A DNA stretch of 29,149 nucleotides from JAMLIA01 sp039810005. GTDB taxonomy: Bacteria > Chloroflexota > Chloroflexia > Thermomicrobiales > CFX8. The notes under the pieces were generated by a model. The model was not told where the DNA came from. It did not search any database and saw only the letters and a list, made by a program, of their open reading frames with translations. Position numbers and translations under genes: made by a program. Positions 7,797-16,602 of this stretch are shown piece by piece; the first letter of the stretch is position 1, and the number at the start of each line of letters is the position of its first letter. The stretch covers positions 1 to 29,149 of the forward strand of contig JBDHWD010000031.1 of NCBI GenBank assembly GCA_039810005.1, read 5' to 3'.

Positions 7797-9189
7797 CCCG
7801 ACGCTCCCGGCCGAGCGCACAGTCCTCGTGACCGCGGCGCTCGGCACGATGCTCGCGCCGCTGAATTCGACGATGATCGTCGTTGCGCTGCCGGACATCC
7901 TCGATCGTTTCGATCGCTCACTGACGTGGGGCTCGTGGATCGTCCTGTCGTATCTGGTAGCGATGGCATCGGTCCAGCCACTTGGCGGCAGCCTCGGTGA
8001 CCGGTATGGACGGCGACGGCTGTTTCTGATCGGGTTAACTGGCTTCCTCGCTGCTACAGTGGTTGCCGCGTTGTCCTGGCAGATTGAGGTGCTGATCGTC
8101 GCACGCACGGTGCAGGCGATTACCGGCGCTATCGCGATTCCGAATGGAACAGCGCTGGTTCGCGCGTTCGTGCCGACGGGCCGTCAGGGGCGCGCGTTCG
8201 GCTCGATCGGCGCCTGGATCGCCGTCGCGGCCGGACTCGGCCCGCCGCTTGGCGGCATCCTGACAGATAGTCTCGGATGGCGCTGGATCTTTGCCGCCAA
8301 TGTGCTGCTGATTGGACCGGCGCTCGTGCTGGCCCTGCGGCTGCCGGCCGAGGCGCAGCAGCGAGTTGGCCGCTTCGATCTGCGCGGCGCGGGTCTCCTC
8401 ATGATCAGCCTGATCTCCCTCGCATTGGCCCTCACCGTCTGGAAGGTGACGGCTGTCGCTGTCGCAGTGGTGTTCGCCGCTGTCGGGCTCGGCACTGGGT
8501 GGTGGCTGCTGCGCCATGTCCGTCGTGTTGACCGACCGGTCCTGAACGTCAGCATGTTTCAACGTCCCGGCTATGCGCCAGCGACGCTGGCGGTGATGCT
8601 CAGCAATCTGGCGATGTATACGCTGCTGCTGTCGCTGCCGGTCTTCCTGACTCGCGATGTCGGCTGGAGCAGCAGCCAGGTCGGCTTGTTGCTGGCCGGC
8701 ATGTCGCTGCAAATGGTCGTGTTCTCGCCGCTGGGTGGCACCCTCTCCGATCGACTCGGTCGGCGTGCGCCGGCCGTCGCAGGATCGTCATTGCTGATTG
8801 CAGGAGTCGCGCCGTTCGTTGGCATTGCAGCATCCTGGTCATGGTATGCGTACCTGCTCCCACTCGTCCTGATCGGCATGGGTCTGGGTCTGTCGTCAGC
8901 GCCGGTCCAGACAACAGCGCTGCAGGCCGCCGAGCACGGCGAAACCGGCCAGGCAGCCGGCCTGTTCTCGACGATGCGGTATCTCGGCAGCATTCTTGGC
9001 TCGGCCGGTATGGCGGCGATTCTCAGTGGCTCACGACCGCCGGTCAGTGATTTCCGGCTGCTGTACATCCTTCTCCTGATGGCGGCCATAGCAGCGCTCG
9101 TCGCGACCTCGCGCCTGCCCGGTCCGTTGCCCTTCGGCCGCGCAGCCGAGTATTCGCCCTCGCCGCAGCAGGAGCGCGGTGGCGATTGA
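7738..9189 (+). CDS. MFS transporter, DHA2-type drug exporter (14 TM)
   Basis: Proton-driven multidrug efflux family member in the inner membrane. I count about 14 hydrophobic segments. Motif A is present as GGSLGDRYGRRRLF between TM2 and TM3, and the antiporter motif C region as GLGPPLGGIL in TM5; a second motif-A-like GGTLSDRLGRRAP follows TM10. The start is uncertain because the frame is open into the preceding gene: ATG 7738 is the only ATG before TM1, while GTG 7762 or 7768 would give slightly shorter proteins. Any of these overlaps the PEP-mobile gene (end 7796), implying translational coupling and a shared job. The C-terminus is a short cytoplasmic tail. Confidence 0.92.
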   Translation: MVRWSKWTVAVASSGSSPSSPTLPAERTVLVTAALGTMLAPLNSTMIVVALPDILDRFDRSLTWGSWIVLSYLVAMASVQPLGGSLGDRYGRRRLFLIGLTGFLAATVVAALSWQIEVLIVARTVQAITGAIAIPNGTALVRAFVPTGRQGRAFGSIGAWIAVAAGLGPPLGGILTDSLGWRWIFAANVLLIGPALVLALRLPAEAQQRVGRFDLRGAGLLMISLISLALALTVWKVTAVAVAVVFAAVGLGTGWWLLRHVRRVDRPVLNVSMFQRPGYAPATLAVMLSNLAMYTLLLSLPVFLTRDVGWSSSQVGLLLAGMSLQMVVFSPLGGTLSDRLGRRAPAVAGSSLLIAGVAPFVGIAASWSWYAYLLPLVLIGMGLGLSSAPVQTTALQAAEHGETGQAAGLFSTMRYLGSILGSAGMAAILSGSRPPVSDFRLLYILLLMAAIAALVATSRLPGPLPFGRAAEYSPSPQQERGGD

Positions 9190-9400
9190 AGCCAGCATGT
9201 CTGGGGTTACCCGCGATAGTGTTCGACGCTCAGCCATCAGTACGGTGACATCGACGCCGAAGTCGGCGACGCTGCCCGTCACGGCGATGTCGTAGCGGTT
9301 ACGGTGAAATAGCCGAATATACTGCTTCCTCAGCGTGTTCTTGAATCCAGCACCACGTCCGCAGGGATCTGCTACGTTGCCCGGAATTGGAGAATCGACC

Positions 9401-9817
9401 ATGCCCACCCCGATCAGAGGTCTCGGTGAGATCGCGCTGCAGGTGAACGACATGGACGCGATGATCGACTTCTATCAGCGCATCGTCGGCCTGAATCTGC
9501 TGCGGCGCTTCCCGGACAATGGTCCCGCCTTCTTCCGCATCGCTGATGGCGTTGGTGGTCACACGCAGGTGCTGGCGCTTTTCGACCACGGCGCGCGACC
9601 CGCAACGGTGCATAGACGCCCGCCGCTCGACCACATCGCCTTTGGCATCAATCGCGACGATTTCGACGCTGAGAAGGCGCGGGTCGCGGCGCTCGGCATT
9701 CCAGTCAGCACGGCGACCCATCCGTGGGTTCAGTGGCGCTCGTTCTACATTGACGATCCCGAAGGCAATCAGGTCGAATGGGTCTGTTATGACCCATCTA
9801 TCGAGATCGCTGGCTGA
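9401..9817 (+). CDS. VOC/glyoxalase-fold protein
   Basis: 138-aa vicinal-oxygen-chelate protein with two beta-alpha-beta-beta-beta modules: GLGEIALQVNDMDAMIDFYQRIVGL and LDHIAFGINRDDFDAEKARVAALGI, ending in YIDDPEGNQVEWVCYDP. The His of LDHIAF and the Glu of NQVEWV are in metal-ligand positions; the first-module ligand is replaced by a small or polar residue (EIALQV), so the metal site may be incomplete. Family members include glyoxalases, extradiol dioxygenases and antibiotic-resistance proteins; the substrate cannot be assigned. Start ATG 9401 has GGAGAA about 7 nt upstream; an in-frame extension to 9335 lacks support. Its stop lies 7 bp from the stop of the convergent PBP gene. Confidence 0.88.
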   Translation: MPTPIRGLGEIALQVNDMDAMIDFYQRIVGLNLLRRFPDNGPAFFRIADGVGGHTQVLALFDHGARPATVHRRPPLDHIAFGINRDDFDAEKARVAALGIPVSTATHPWVQWRSFYIDDPEGNQVEWVCYDPSIEIAG

Positions 9818-9828
9818 TCACCGATCAG
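9814..9828. terminator. Shared hairpin across two convergent stop codons
   Basis: CTGATC-ACC-GATCAG forms a 6-bp stem with a 3-nt loop. The stem includes both stop codons, that of the VOC gene (9815-9817) and that of the PBP gene (9825-9827). There is no U-tract on either side, so termination would be weak or factor-assisted. Confidence 0.35.
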
Positions 9829-12203
9829 GGATAGAACTGATACCAGGCGTCAATAATCTTGCGGGCAACAGGCGCGGCGGCCTTGGATCCGGCAACACCC
9901 TTCTCGATGAAGACGATCGTCGCAATCTCCGGCGCGTCGCTGGGCGTATAGGCAGCGAACCAGGCGTTGGTGCCCTGTCCCTCGGTGCCGGTCTGCTCAG
10001 TACCAGTCTTGCCAGACACGGTGTGATTCAACCCCACGAACGGCTCAACAGCAGTGCCGTTTGACGCGTTCACGACGTCGTAGAGTGCTTCACGTATGCC
10101 CTGGATCTGTTCGCCCGAGAGTGGCAGCTTACCGATCTCCTTCACCTCACCCTTCTGGGCGATCGACCCGTCGAGACGGACGATGTCGAGCGTCAGATGT
10201 GGTTGATAGAGCGTGCCGCCATTCGCCAGCGCTGCGTAGACGTTGGCCATCTGCAGCGGAGTCGCGACCAGATAGCCCTGACCGATCGCGAGGTTGACGG
10301 CATCACCGCGCGCCCAGAAGTCGCCGACGTTCTCCATCTTCCAGTCCGGATCGGGAACGATGCCGGAGATCTCGGACAGCTCAGGGATGCCGGTCGGCGC
10401 GCCGAGGCCGAACGCCTTGGCCATATTCGGCAACGCGTTCTCATCCTTAGCGTCCAGTTCCGCGCCCATGCGATAGAAGACGGTGTTGCACGAACGAACA
10501 ATCGCATTGTGGAGCGTCAGGCTGCCCTGCCCGCCGGGGATCCAGTCGTGCCAGACCTGATCCGCGCCTTCAAGGCGGAACTCACCAGGGCAGTCAATCA
10601 CGCTGTCGATCGTGTAGCCGAGGTCAGCCATACCGGCGGCGGCTGTGATGACCTTGAAGATCGAACCGGTCGAGGTACCGAAGGCGGCAGCGCGATTGAT
10701 CAGCGGCGTCTTCTGCTCGTCCTGCATGTACGCCCACTGATCGTCGGTGATACCGAGGACGAACCAGTTGGGATCGTAGGACGGCTTGGAGGCCATGGCC
10801 AGCACTTCGCCGTTGTTCGGATCGAGCACGACCGCTGCTCCGGCGTCATCGCCAATCGCATCGTAGGTCGCCTTCTGAATGTCGAGGTCGAGCGTCAAAA
10901 CAATGTCATTGGCTGGCTCGGACTGCACCTCGCCCAGCACGCGAATCGTCGAGCCATCCTGGCGGATCAGCTTCAGCGTGCCGCCGCGCTTGCCGGCCAG
11001 CCACTGCTCGCCCCATGACTCAATGCCGGCTCGACCGATCTGGTCGCCAGCTTCATATCCGCGCTTGGATAGCTCCGGCAGCTCATCGGCGGTAATCTCG
11101 CTCATGTAGCCAACGACATGCGCGGTAACCATGCCGGCTGGGTAGACGCGGGCCGGGGCCTTCTGGATTGCGACGCCGGGGATGCCCCGCAGCGTGTCAA
11201 TGACTGACGGATCAGTGGCGTCCGGCAGATCCTTGACTGGCATGAACCAGTCGGCCTGCCCGTCGGCGATGCGCGGCTCGATGTCAGCGACCGGCATATC
11301 AATCGCCTGCGACAGGCGATTCAGCATGTCGTTCTGATCGACGACCTGGCCGGGGATGACACCAACGCGCGTCACCGATCCCATCATTGCCAGTGGCCGG
11401 CCCTTGCGATCGAGGATGCGTCCGCGCTGGGGCACGTCGCTCTCCCAGCGGACAAAGCCATCACCGAGCTGCGAGAAGATCAGATTCGGCGTCCAGTCAA
11501 CACCGTAGCGGCTGCCGTCGCGCACGAGCGGCAGAAGGTTGTCATCCTTGATTTCGCCAACGCGGGAAGACTCGATCGTCGCGTTGATCGGGAACATCTC
11601 GTCGCCATCGACACCGCCGATCACCTCGGCCTTGACGCTCACGATGCCCGCTTCCAGGGCAATCGCTTCATAGCGCCCGACGAAGTCATCGCGACTCATG
11701 CGCTCCTTCGAAGCAGCCGAGAGCAGATCGTACATGCGGTTGTAGTCAGCGCCGTTCCAGGCATCGAGATACGCCTGAGCAACGTCACGAGCCGGTGCTT
11801 CGGCCGGCAGCGGTGTCGGTGACGCCTCAGCCTCCGGTGATGACTCGGGCGAGGCAACGATTCCTTCGGCCTCCCCCTCGCCGGTGGCTTCTGGCGACGC
11901 GGCGGCGACGCCCTGCTCGGCCGTCGGCGTCTCGTCGTCCAGGCCGGTCAGGCGCTGGGCTACGATAAACGACCCAAAGATCAGGACACCGACGACCGAG
12001 GCAACCAGCAGGATCTTCGGCCAGAGCTTGTCACGACGACCATATGGGGAGAATTGCGCGGACGAACCGGTCCAGTTTCCCGAAGAATCCCGGCCCTGAT
12101 GATATGGGCGGCTCGTTCCGACGCGCCGGTTCTTGTCGGCCGGCACGCCACGCGACGGACGCGATGAGAATGGCGATGACCCGCGTGGATCCTTTCGAGA
12201 CAC
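9825..12203 (-). CDS. Penicillin-binding transpeptidase with NTF2-like (MecA-N) domain
   Basis: 792-aa bitopic class B PBP that cross-links peptidoglycan outside the membrane. Order: basic cytoplasmic tail (1-60), one TM (61-83), a Pro/Glu/Ala/Ser linker (~91-136), an NTF2-like MecA-N domain (~137-245), the PBP dimerisation region (VPQRGRILDRKGRPLA onward), and the transpeptidase domain with SxxK at Ser514-Lys517, SxN at Ser571-Cys-Asn573 and KTG at Lys732. This order matches the PBP2a/PBP3 group, known for low-affinity, beta-lactam-resistant forms in Firmicutes; resistance here is not shown. Start is GTG 12203 with GGAAGG about 12 nt upstream. Confidence 0.95.
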   Translation of the reverse strand: MSRKDPRGSSPFSSRPSRGVPADKNRRVGTSRPYHQGRDSSGNWTGSSAQFSPYGRRDKLWPKILLVASVVGVLIFGSFIVAQRLTGLDDETPTAEQGVAAASPEATGEGEAEGIVASPESSPEAEASPTPLPAEAPARDVAQAYLDAWNGADYNRMYDLLSAASKERMSRDDFVGRYEAIALEAGIVSVKAEVIGGVDGDEMFPINATIESSRVGEIKDDNLLPLVRDGSRYGVDWTPNLIFSQLGDGFVRWESDVPQRGRILDRKGRPLAMMGSVTRVGVIPGQVVDQNDMLNRLSQAIDMPVADIEPRIADGQADWFMPVKDLPDATDPSVIDTLRGIPGVAIQKAPARVYPAGMVTAHVVGYMSEITADELPELSKRGYEAGDQIGRAGIESWGEQWLAGKRGGTLKLIRQDGSTIRVLGEVQSEPANDIVLTLDLDIQKATYDAIGDDAGAAVVLDPNNGEVLAMASKPSYDPNWFVLGITDDQWAYMQDEQKTPLINRAAAFGTSTGSIFKVITAAAGMADLGYTIDSVIDCPGEFRLEGADQVWHDWIPGGQGSLTLHNAIVRSCNTVFYRMGAELDAKDENALPNMAKAFGLGAPTGIPELSEISGIVPDPDWKMENVGDFWARGDAVNLAIGQGYLVATPLQMANVYAALANGGTLYQPHLTLDIVRLDGSIAQKGEVKEIGKLPLSGEQIQGIREALYDVVNASNGTAVEPFVGLNHTVSGKTGTEQTGTEGQGTNAWFAAYTPSDAPEIATIVFIEKGVAGSKAAAPVARKIIDAWYQFYP

Positions 12204-12402
12204 AGATCCGCTCTACCTTCCGACGCCGCACCTGCAAGCGGGTACGACGCTCACTGTCGATTTATCAGCATGCCTGGCTGCTGCATTCAGCGAGCGCGGC
12301 GTAGATTCGGAACAACAAGGCGCGTGCCACGCATGGCGACGTGTACGTACTCTTTCATGTCCGTGACAGTGAGTCAAGGCACAGTGTTGGGATGTACACG
12401 CC

Positions 12403-12426
12403 TGCCCACCGAAAGCCAGGTGGGCA
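12403..12426 (-). terminator. Hairpin downstream of the amidase gene
   Basis: TGCCCACC (12403-12410) and GGTGGGCA (12419-12426) form an 8-bp stem with an 8-nt loop, starting 14 bp after the amidase stop on the minus strand. No U-tract follows, so it is a possible weak terminator or 3' stabiliser. The rest of 12204-12439 (236 bp) holds the leader of the PBP gene and shows no gene. Confidence 0.35.
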
Positions 12427-12439
12427 AGCGCGCGTTACG

Positions 12440-13840
12440 CTATTCAAGCGGGAAGCGGGTATGCCAGTGTGTACGCTCCTGATAGGCGCGGCCGATCGCC
12501 AGCAGCGTGGCTTCATCCCAGGCGCGCCCAACGAACGACAGCGACGTCGGCAGACCGCGCTCGCCAAAGCCATTCGGCACGGCAATGCCGGGCAGGCCGG
12601 CGACATTTGCGGCAGCGCCCAACGGCGAACGGTTACTGCGATCAAAATAGCGATCGAATGCCTGATCGATCGGGCTGGCCACCGTCGGGAGCGTCGGGAT
12701 AACGAGCGCATCGACGTTCTCCATCAACTCGTCCATCGCCCGACAGATCAACCCGCGAATCCGCATTGCGCGGATGTAGACATGCGCCGGCAGCGCCAGC
12801 GCCGCCAGACCGTTCACGCGATCCTCCGGCGCAGTCAGCTGACGAACATCGCCGCTCGTCATGAACTCCTCGAAGGATGCGGCCAGCTCGCCCTGCAGGA
12901 TCGCCGTGGCCGTCTCGTTGTACGGCAAGTCGGGGAGCTTCACGATATCGACCGTCCCCATTTCCTCCAGCACGGCGAGTGAGGCTTCGAAGTTCGCCCG
13001 TACCTCCGGCTGAACGCCGAGCGTGGCGTCGGACAGGACGCCAAAGCGGAACCCGCGGCTGCGGTGCGCGGTCGGCCAGACGAAGTCGCGGCGGCTGGAC
13101 GTCGGGTCGTCCGGATCGTGGCCAGCGATCGCCGCCAGCACGAGCGCACAATCCTCGGCGCTGCGGCACATCGGCCCGAGCTTATCCAGGGTCCATGAGA
13201 GCGCCATCGCGCCGTGCCGCGATACGCGCCCATAGGTAGGACGCAAGCCGGTGATGCCACAGAACGCAGCCGGCGTGACGATCGAGCCCCACGTTTCGCT
13301 GCCGATCGCGAAGCCGACCGTCCCGGCTGCGACAGCCGAGCCGGAGCCACTCGACGATCCACCGGACCAGCTCGGTGACGTGTCCGCCGCCCAGGGGGTG
13401 ATGCCGGGCCCGGTCAGTGAGGCGTTCGGCTGCCGGTAGCCCATCCCGCCGGCCAGCTCGACCATCGAGAGCTTGGCCACCAGAACCGCGCCGGCATCAC
13501 GCAGATGGCGCACAACCGTCGCGTCGGTATCGAAGGACTGGTTGCGAAATGGCTCAGCGCCCCAGGTCGTCGGATAGCCTTCGACCGCCAGCAAATCCTT
13601 GGCACCCCAGGGAATGCCGTGGAGCGGGCCGCGATCCTGCCCGGCTGCAAGCTCGGCCTCAGCCGTCGCAGCCTCGCGCAGCGCGCGCTCTTCCGTGATC
13701 GTCACGACCGCGTTGTACTCGCGCGCGACGGTATCGAGCCGCTCCATATACATGCGCGTCAGCTCGGTCGGCGTCGTCTCGCCGGAGCGCAGCATCGCGC
13801 CAAGCTCGCCGATGGTGCGGTTATAGACCGAGGTCGTCAT
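12440..13840 (-). CDS. Amidase-signature-family amidohydrolase
   Basis: 466 aa with the Ser-cisSer-Lys triad of the amidase signature family: Lys81 in GIPWGAKD, the GGSSSGSGSA loop (160-168) providing the cis-Ser, and nucleophile Ser186 in GSETWGSIVTPA. These enzymes hydrolyse C-N amide bonds; relatives include GatA, biuret-related hydrolases and indoleacetamide hydrolases. The WGSI variant and TGLRPTYGRVSRHGAM place it in a catabolic amidase subgroup rather than GatA, which is inference. Start ATG 13840 has GGAGGG 5 nt upstream. The preceding small gene ends 1 bp before this start, implying translational coupling to a dedicated partner subunit. Confidence 0.94.
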   Translation of the reverse strand: MTTSVYNRTIGELGAMLRSGETTPTELTRMYMERLDTVAREYNAVVTITEERALREAATAEAELAAGQDRGPLHGIPWGAKDLLAVEGYPTTWGAEPFRNQSFDTDATVVRHLRDAGAVLVAKLSMVELAGGMGYRQPNASLTGPGITPWAADTSPSWSGGSSSGSGSAVAAGTVGFAIGSETWGSIVTPAAFCGITGLRPTYGRVSRHGAMALSWTLDKLGPMCRSAEDCALVLAAIAGHDPDDPTSSRRDFVWPTAHRSRGFRFGVLSDATLGVQPEVRANFEASLAVLEEMGTVDIVKLPDLPYNETATAILQGELAASFEEFMTSGDVRQLTAPEDRVNGLAALALPAHVYIRAMRIRGLICRAMDELMENVDALVIPTLPTVASPIDQAFDRYFDRSNRSPLGAAANVAGLPGIAVPNGFGERGLPTSLSFVGRAWDEATLLAIGRAYQERTHWHTRFPLE

Positions 13841-13841
13841 C

Positions 13842-14072
13842 TCAGCCCTCCGCCCGGAATGGGACGAACACGAAATCGGGCTCGTCGGCGTTCGTCAACG
13901 GCGTCTCGCGTAGCTTGCGCGCCAACTGCTGATGTCGCTTCGCTGTGTCGCGCAGCACCTGCCGCGCCTCATCATCCAGCTCGTACGACAGCGACGCTTC
14001 GACAGCCGTTGCGATCGCCTCAGTCAGGCGATTGTCAACGTCCTCATGTTCCGATTGACGCTCTGCGCTCAT
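13842..14072 (-). CDS. Small GatC/AtzG-like amidase partner subunit
   Basis: 76-aa acidic, helical protein. Its C-terminal half (DDEARQVLRDTAKRHQQLA ... PLTNADEPDFVFVP) follows the pattern of AtzG-like and GatC-like small subunits, which wrap around amidase-signature enzymes and end in a PL..xxEPxxVFxP tail. Start ATG 14072 with GGGAG 6 nt upstream is clearly better than the longer open frame reaching 14180. It is coupled to the amidase gene (1-bp gap), as expected for an obligate partner. The family assignment rests on this pattern and context and needs a profile search. Confidence 0.7.
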   Translation of the reverse strand: MSAERQSEHEDVDNRLTEAIATAVEASLSYELDDEARQVLRDTAKRHQQLARKLRETPLTNADEPDFVFVPFRAEG

Positions 14073-14145
14073 GGCACGCTCCCACCAACTGTTCGCAATC
14101 AGCCGATGGCGGCAGTCTAGCGCGGATTGCGCGTCTGTCGATGGT

Positions 14146-16047
14146 TCAGCCGGTGCGGACACGATCCTGGCTCGTGCCACGATTCGAGTGCAGCGGATTC
14201 GTCAGGCGCACCGGCAGCACGCGTTCCCGACGTCGCTCCGCCTCCAGATTACGGATGCGGGCCGTGAGCAAGTCATTGAGCGAGATCATTCCGACGACTT
14301 GCCCAGTGTCTCGATCGACGACCGGGAAGCGGGTCAGGCGCGTCTCGGCCATGCGATAGACAACCAGACGCAGCGGCTCATCCGGATAGGCGACGACCGG
14401 GTTCGTGACCAGAATCTCCGAGAGATCCGGGCAGGAGCCGTCTGCCGATTGAACGCTGTTCGACGGCACCACACCGACCAGTCGGTTTTCGCTATCAACA
14501 ATCGGATACAGCCGTTGCCCCAGCCGGGCGTCCTCGACCATGCGCTCGTCGCGCAGGGCCTGCAGGTCGGCGCGGGTGATCGTGTCGGGCAATACCTCAG
14601 CGTTGGTCCGCATGACCTCGCGCACGAACAGGATTTCCAGCGGATCGATCGAATACTCGCGGCTGACGTGGTAGCCGCGACGGCTGATCTTTTCAGTCAG
14701 GATCGAACGTTTCAGCGCAAGCACCGTGACACCATGGGCCACCGTGACGGCGATCAGGAGCGGTAGCAGCGGGTTGATGTCATGCGTCAGCTCCAGCGCA
14801 AAGACCACACCGGTGAATGGCGACCGCATCGTGCCACCCATGATCGCGCCCATCGCGATCAGCGCCCAATAGCCGGGGCCAATATCGGGCAGGACGTAGG
14901 CGGCCAGGCCGCCGGACGCGCCACCGATCATCAGCAATGGTGCGAGGACGCCACCGGATGTGCCGGAGCCGAGCGCGACCGCCCAGATGATCGACTTCAC
15001 TAGCAGAATGCCGAGGATCAGCCCTGAGGTCGTGTTGCCCTGCAGGAGCCGGTCGATCGTGCCGTAGCCGACACCGAGGGCTTCGGGGAAGATGTAGCCG
15101 CCGATGCCAACAACCAGGCCGCCAATCGCCGGCCACCACATCCAGTGAATCGGCAGGCGGTGGAACGCATCTTCGAAGAAGTAGACGCCAGCAGTCAGAG
15201 CCAGTGAGACGAACCCGGCCAGCAGACCAATCGCAACGCAGCCGAGAATACCGCTCATGCCAATGAATTCGGGATGCGGCGGGGTTGGGAAAATCGGCCC
15301 GATGCCGATGATGTAGCGCCGCACGACGGCCGCCGTCGCGCTGGCGAGCGCCACCGGGATCAGGCTGCGCGGCTTCCACTCGAACAGCAGCAGCTCGACG
15401 GCCAGCAGCACCGAGGCGACCGGCGCGGCGAATGTGGCGGACATGCCAGCCGCCGCGCCGGCAACCAGCAGCGTCTTGCGTTCGGCAGCGGTCAGCCGCA
15501 GGAGCTGGGCGACCAGCGAGCCGACAGCCCCGCCGGTCATAATAATCGGCCCCTCTGCGCCGAACGGACCACCAGACCCGATCGAGATTGCCGACGAGAC
15601 CGGCTTGAAGAAGGCGACCCGCGGCTCGACGCGCGAGCCATTGATCAGGATCGCCTCGATAGCCTCAGGGATACCGTGACCGCGAATGCGCTCCGAACCG
15701 AAGCGCGCCATCAGACCGACGAGCAACGAGCCAATGACCGGGATGACAATGATGAGCAGGCCGAGATTGGCGTCCGCCGGGTCGGCGAGCGAGAAATCTA
15801 TCCGCCCGAAGAAGAACAGGTTGGTAAACAGACCAATAAGCTTGAGGAGAAACCATGCGACACCGGCGCTAACGACGCCCAGTCCAATTGCTACGGCAGT
15901 AATAAAGACAACGCGCATTGTCGTCGTGAAGTCACCGAGATCCATCGCTCGATCATGCTGTTGCTCTGGATCCCACCGATGGGAATGGGCCGCTAATCCG
16001 CGGCCCGCTGGTTGACTGACGCCGTCGTCAGGTGTCGTAGATGTCAA
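14146..16047 (-). CDS. CLC-family chloride channel/transporter with two CBS domains
   Basis: 633 aa. Residues ~40-440 form the CLC membrane domain with its conserved anion-path motifs: GHGIPEAIEAI (variant of GSGIP), GAEGPIIMTGG (GREGP region, with the gating Glu) and GTSGGVLAPLLMIGG. The presence of the external gating Glu allows either a Cl-/H+ exchanger or a channel. Residues ~475-610 carry a tandem CBS pair (REVMRTNAEVLPDTITRADLQ and ILVTNPVVAYPDEPLRLVVYRM), which may bind adenine nucleotides. Start TTG 16047 has AAGGGG 6 nt upstream; ATG 15945 is an alternative with a poor site. It lies 14 bp downstream of the MarR gene. Confidence 0.94.
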   Translation of the reverse strand: MTSTTPDDGVSQPAGRGLAAHSHRWDPEQQHDRAMDLGDFTTTMRVVFITAVAIGLGVVSAGVAWFLLKLIGLFTNLFFFGRIDFSLADPADANLGLLIIVIPVIGSLLVGLMARFGSERIRGHGIPEAIEAILINGSRVEPRVAFFKPVSSAISIGSGGPFGAEGPIIMTGGAVGSLVAQLLRLTAAERKTLLVAGAAAGMSATFAAPVASVLLAVELLLFEWKPRSLIPVALASATAAVVRRYIIGIGPIFPTPPHPEFIGMSGILGCVAIGLLAGFVSLALTAGVYFFEDAFHRLPIHWMWWPAIGGLVVGIGGYIFPEALGVGYGTIDRLLQGNTTSGLILGILLVKSIIWAVALGSGTSGGVLAPLLMIGGASGGLAAYVLPDIGPGYWALIAMGAIMGGTMRSPFTGVVFALELTHDINPLLPLLIAVTVAHGVTVLALKRSILTEKISRRGYHVSREYSIDPLEILFVREVMRTNAEVLPDTITRADLQALRDERMVEDARLGQRLYPIVDSENRLVGVVPSNSVQSADGSCPDLSEILVTNPVVAYPDEPLRLVVYRMAETRLTRFPVVDRDTGQVVGMISLNDLLTARIRNLEAERRRERVLPVRLTNPLHSNRGTSQDRVRTG

Positions 16048-16061
16048 GCTCCGCCCCTTCG

Positions 16062-16520
16062 CTACGCACCGCGTGTAGGGACACCCTGCGCCGACTCCTC
16101 GACAATCGCGCTCAGCGCACGTGCGAGCTCAGGGCCAACCCGATTGAGCTCTTCCAGATGCACTGCTGACAGCTGGGACATGATTTCACGGCCCTCGTCG
16201 GTCAGCTCAACGAACACCTGCCGACGATCGGCCGGGTTCCGCGTCCGTCGGACCATTTCGCGCTTGGCAAGCCGCGAGACGAGCTCAACGGTGCTGTGGT
16301 GCTGAATCTGAAGCCGATCCGCCAGTTCGCCGATGGTGGGTGCTGTTCCATCCGGCAGACCCGTCAGCGCGAGTAACAGCTGATGTTGTTGCGGCTCAAT
16401 TCCGGCTTCGCGTGCAGCACGCTCACTAAACGACAGAAACTTCCGGATTTGATAGCGAAATTCTGCCAACGCGCGATGGTCGTCGATGTCGATCGATGGT
16501 CGGCGCATGTGCCCTCTCAT
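16062..16520 (-). CDS. MarR-family transcriptional regulator
   Basis: 152-aa winged-helix regulator. The recognition region reads TIGELADRLQIQHHSTVELVSRLAKREMVRRTRNPADRRQVFVELTDEGREI, with the DxRxxxVxLT wing characteristic of MarR. Helices at both ends form the dimer interface. Start ATG 16520 has GAGG 7 nt upstream. It is followed at 14 bp by the CLC gene, so it probably controls its own operon and anion transport; the ligand is unknown. A TATATC -10-like box lies just upstream of the gene but too close to the start codon to be convincing. Confidence 0.93.
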   Translation of the reverse strand: MRGHMRRPSIDIDDHRALAEFRYQIRKFLSFSERAAREAGIEPQQHQLLLALTGLPDGTAPTIGELADRLQIQHHSTVELVSRLAKREMVRRTRNPADRRQVFVELTDEGREIMSQLSAVHLEELNRVGPELARALSAIVEESAQGVPTRGA

Positions 16521-16602
16521 TACATCGCCTCACGATATAAGTGTACGAGGGATTGCCGTGCAACGCCAACCCCTTCCTCATATCGATAGCCCAGGACGAC
16601 GG

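Noticed and set aside
14073..14180. Longer start for the AtzG-like protein
   Set aside because: No ribosome binding site, and it would overlap the end of the CLC gene; ATG 14072 has GGGAG at 6 nt.
16521..16560. MarR promoter (TTGCAC-18-TATATC) with overlapping palindrome
   Set aside because: The -10 box is only 13 nt from the start codon, which would leave the Shine-Dalgarno site at the transcript end, and the palindrome is poor.
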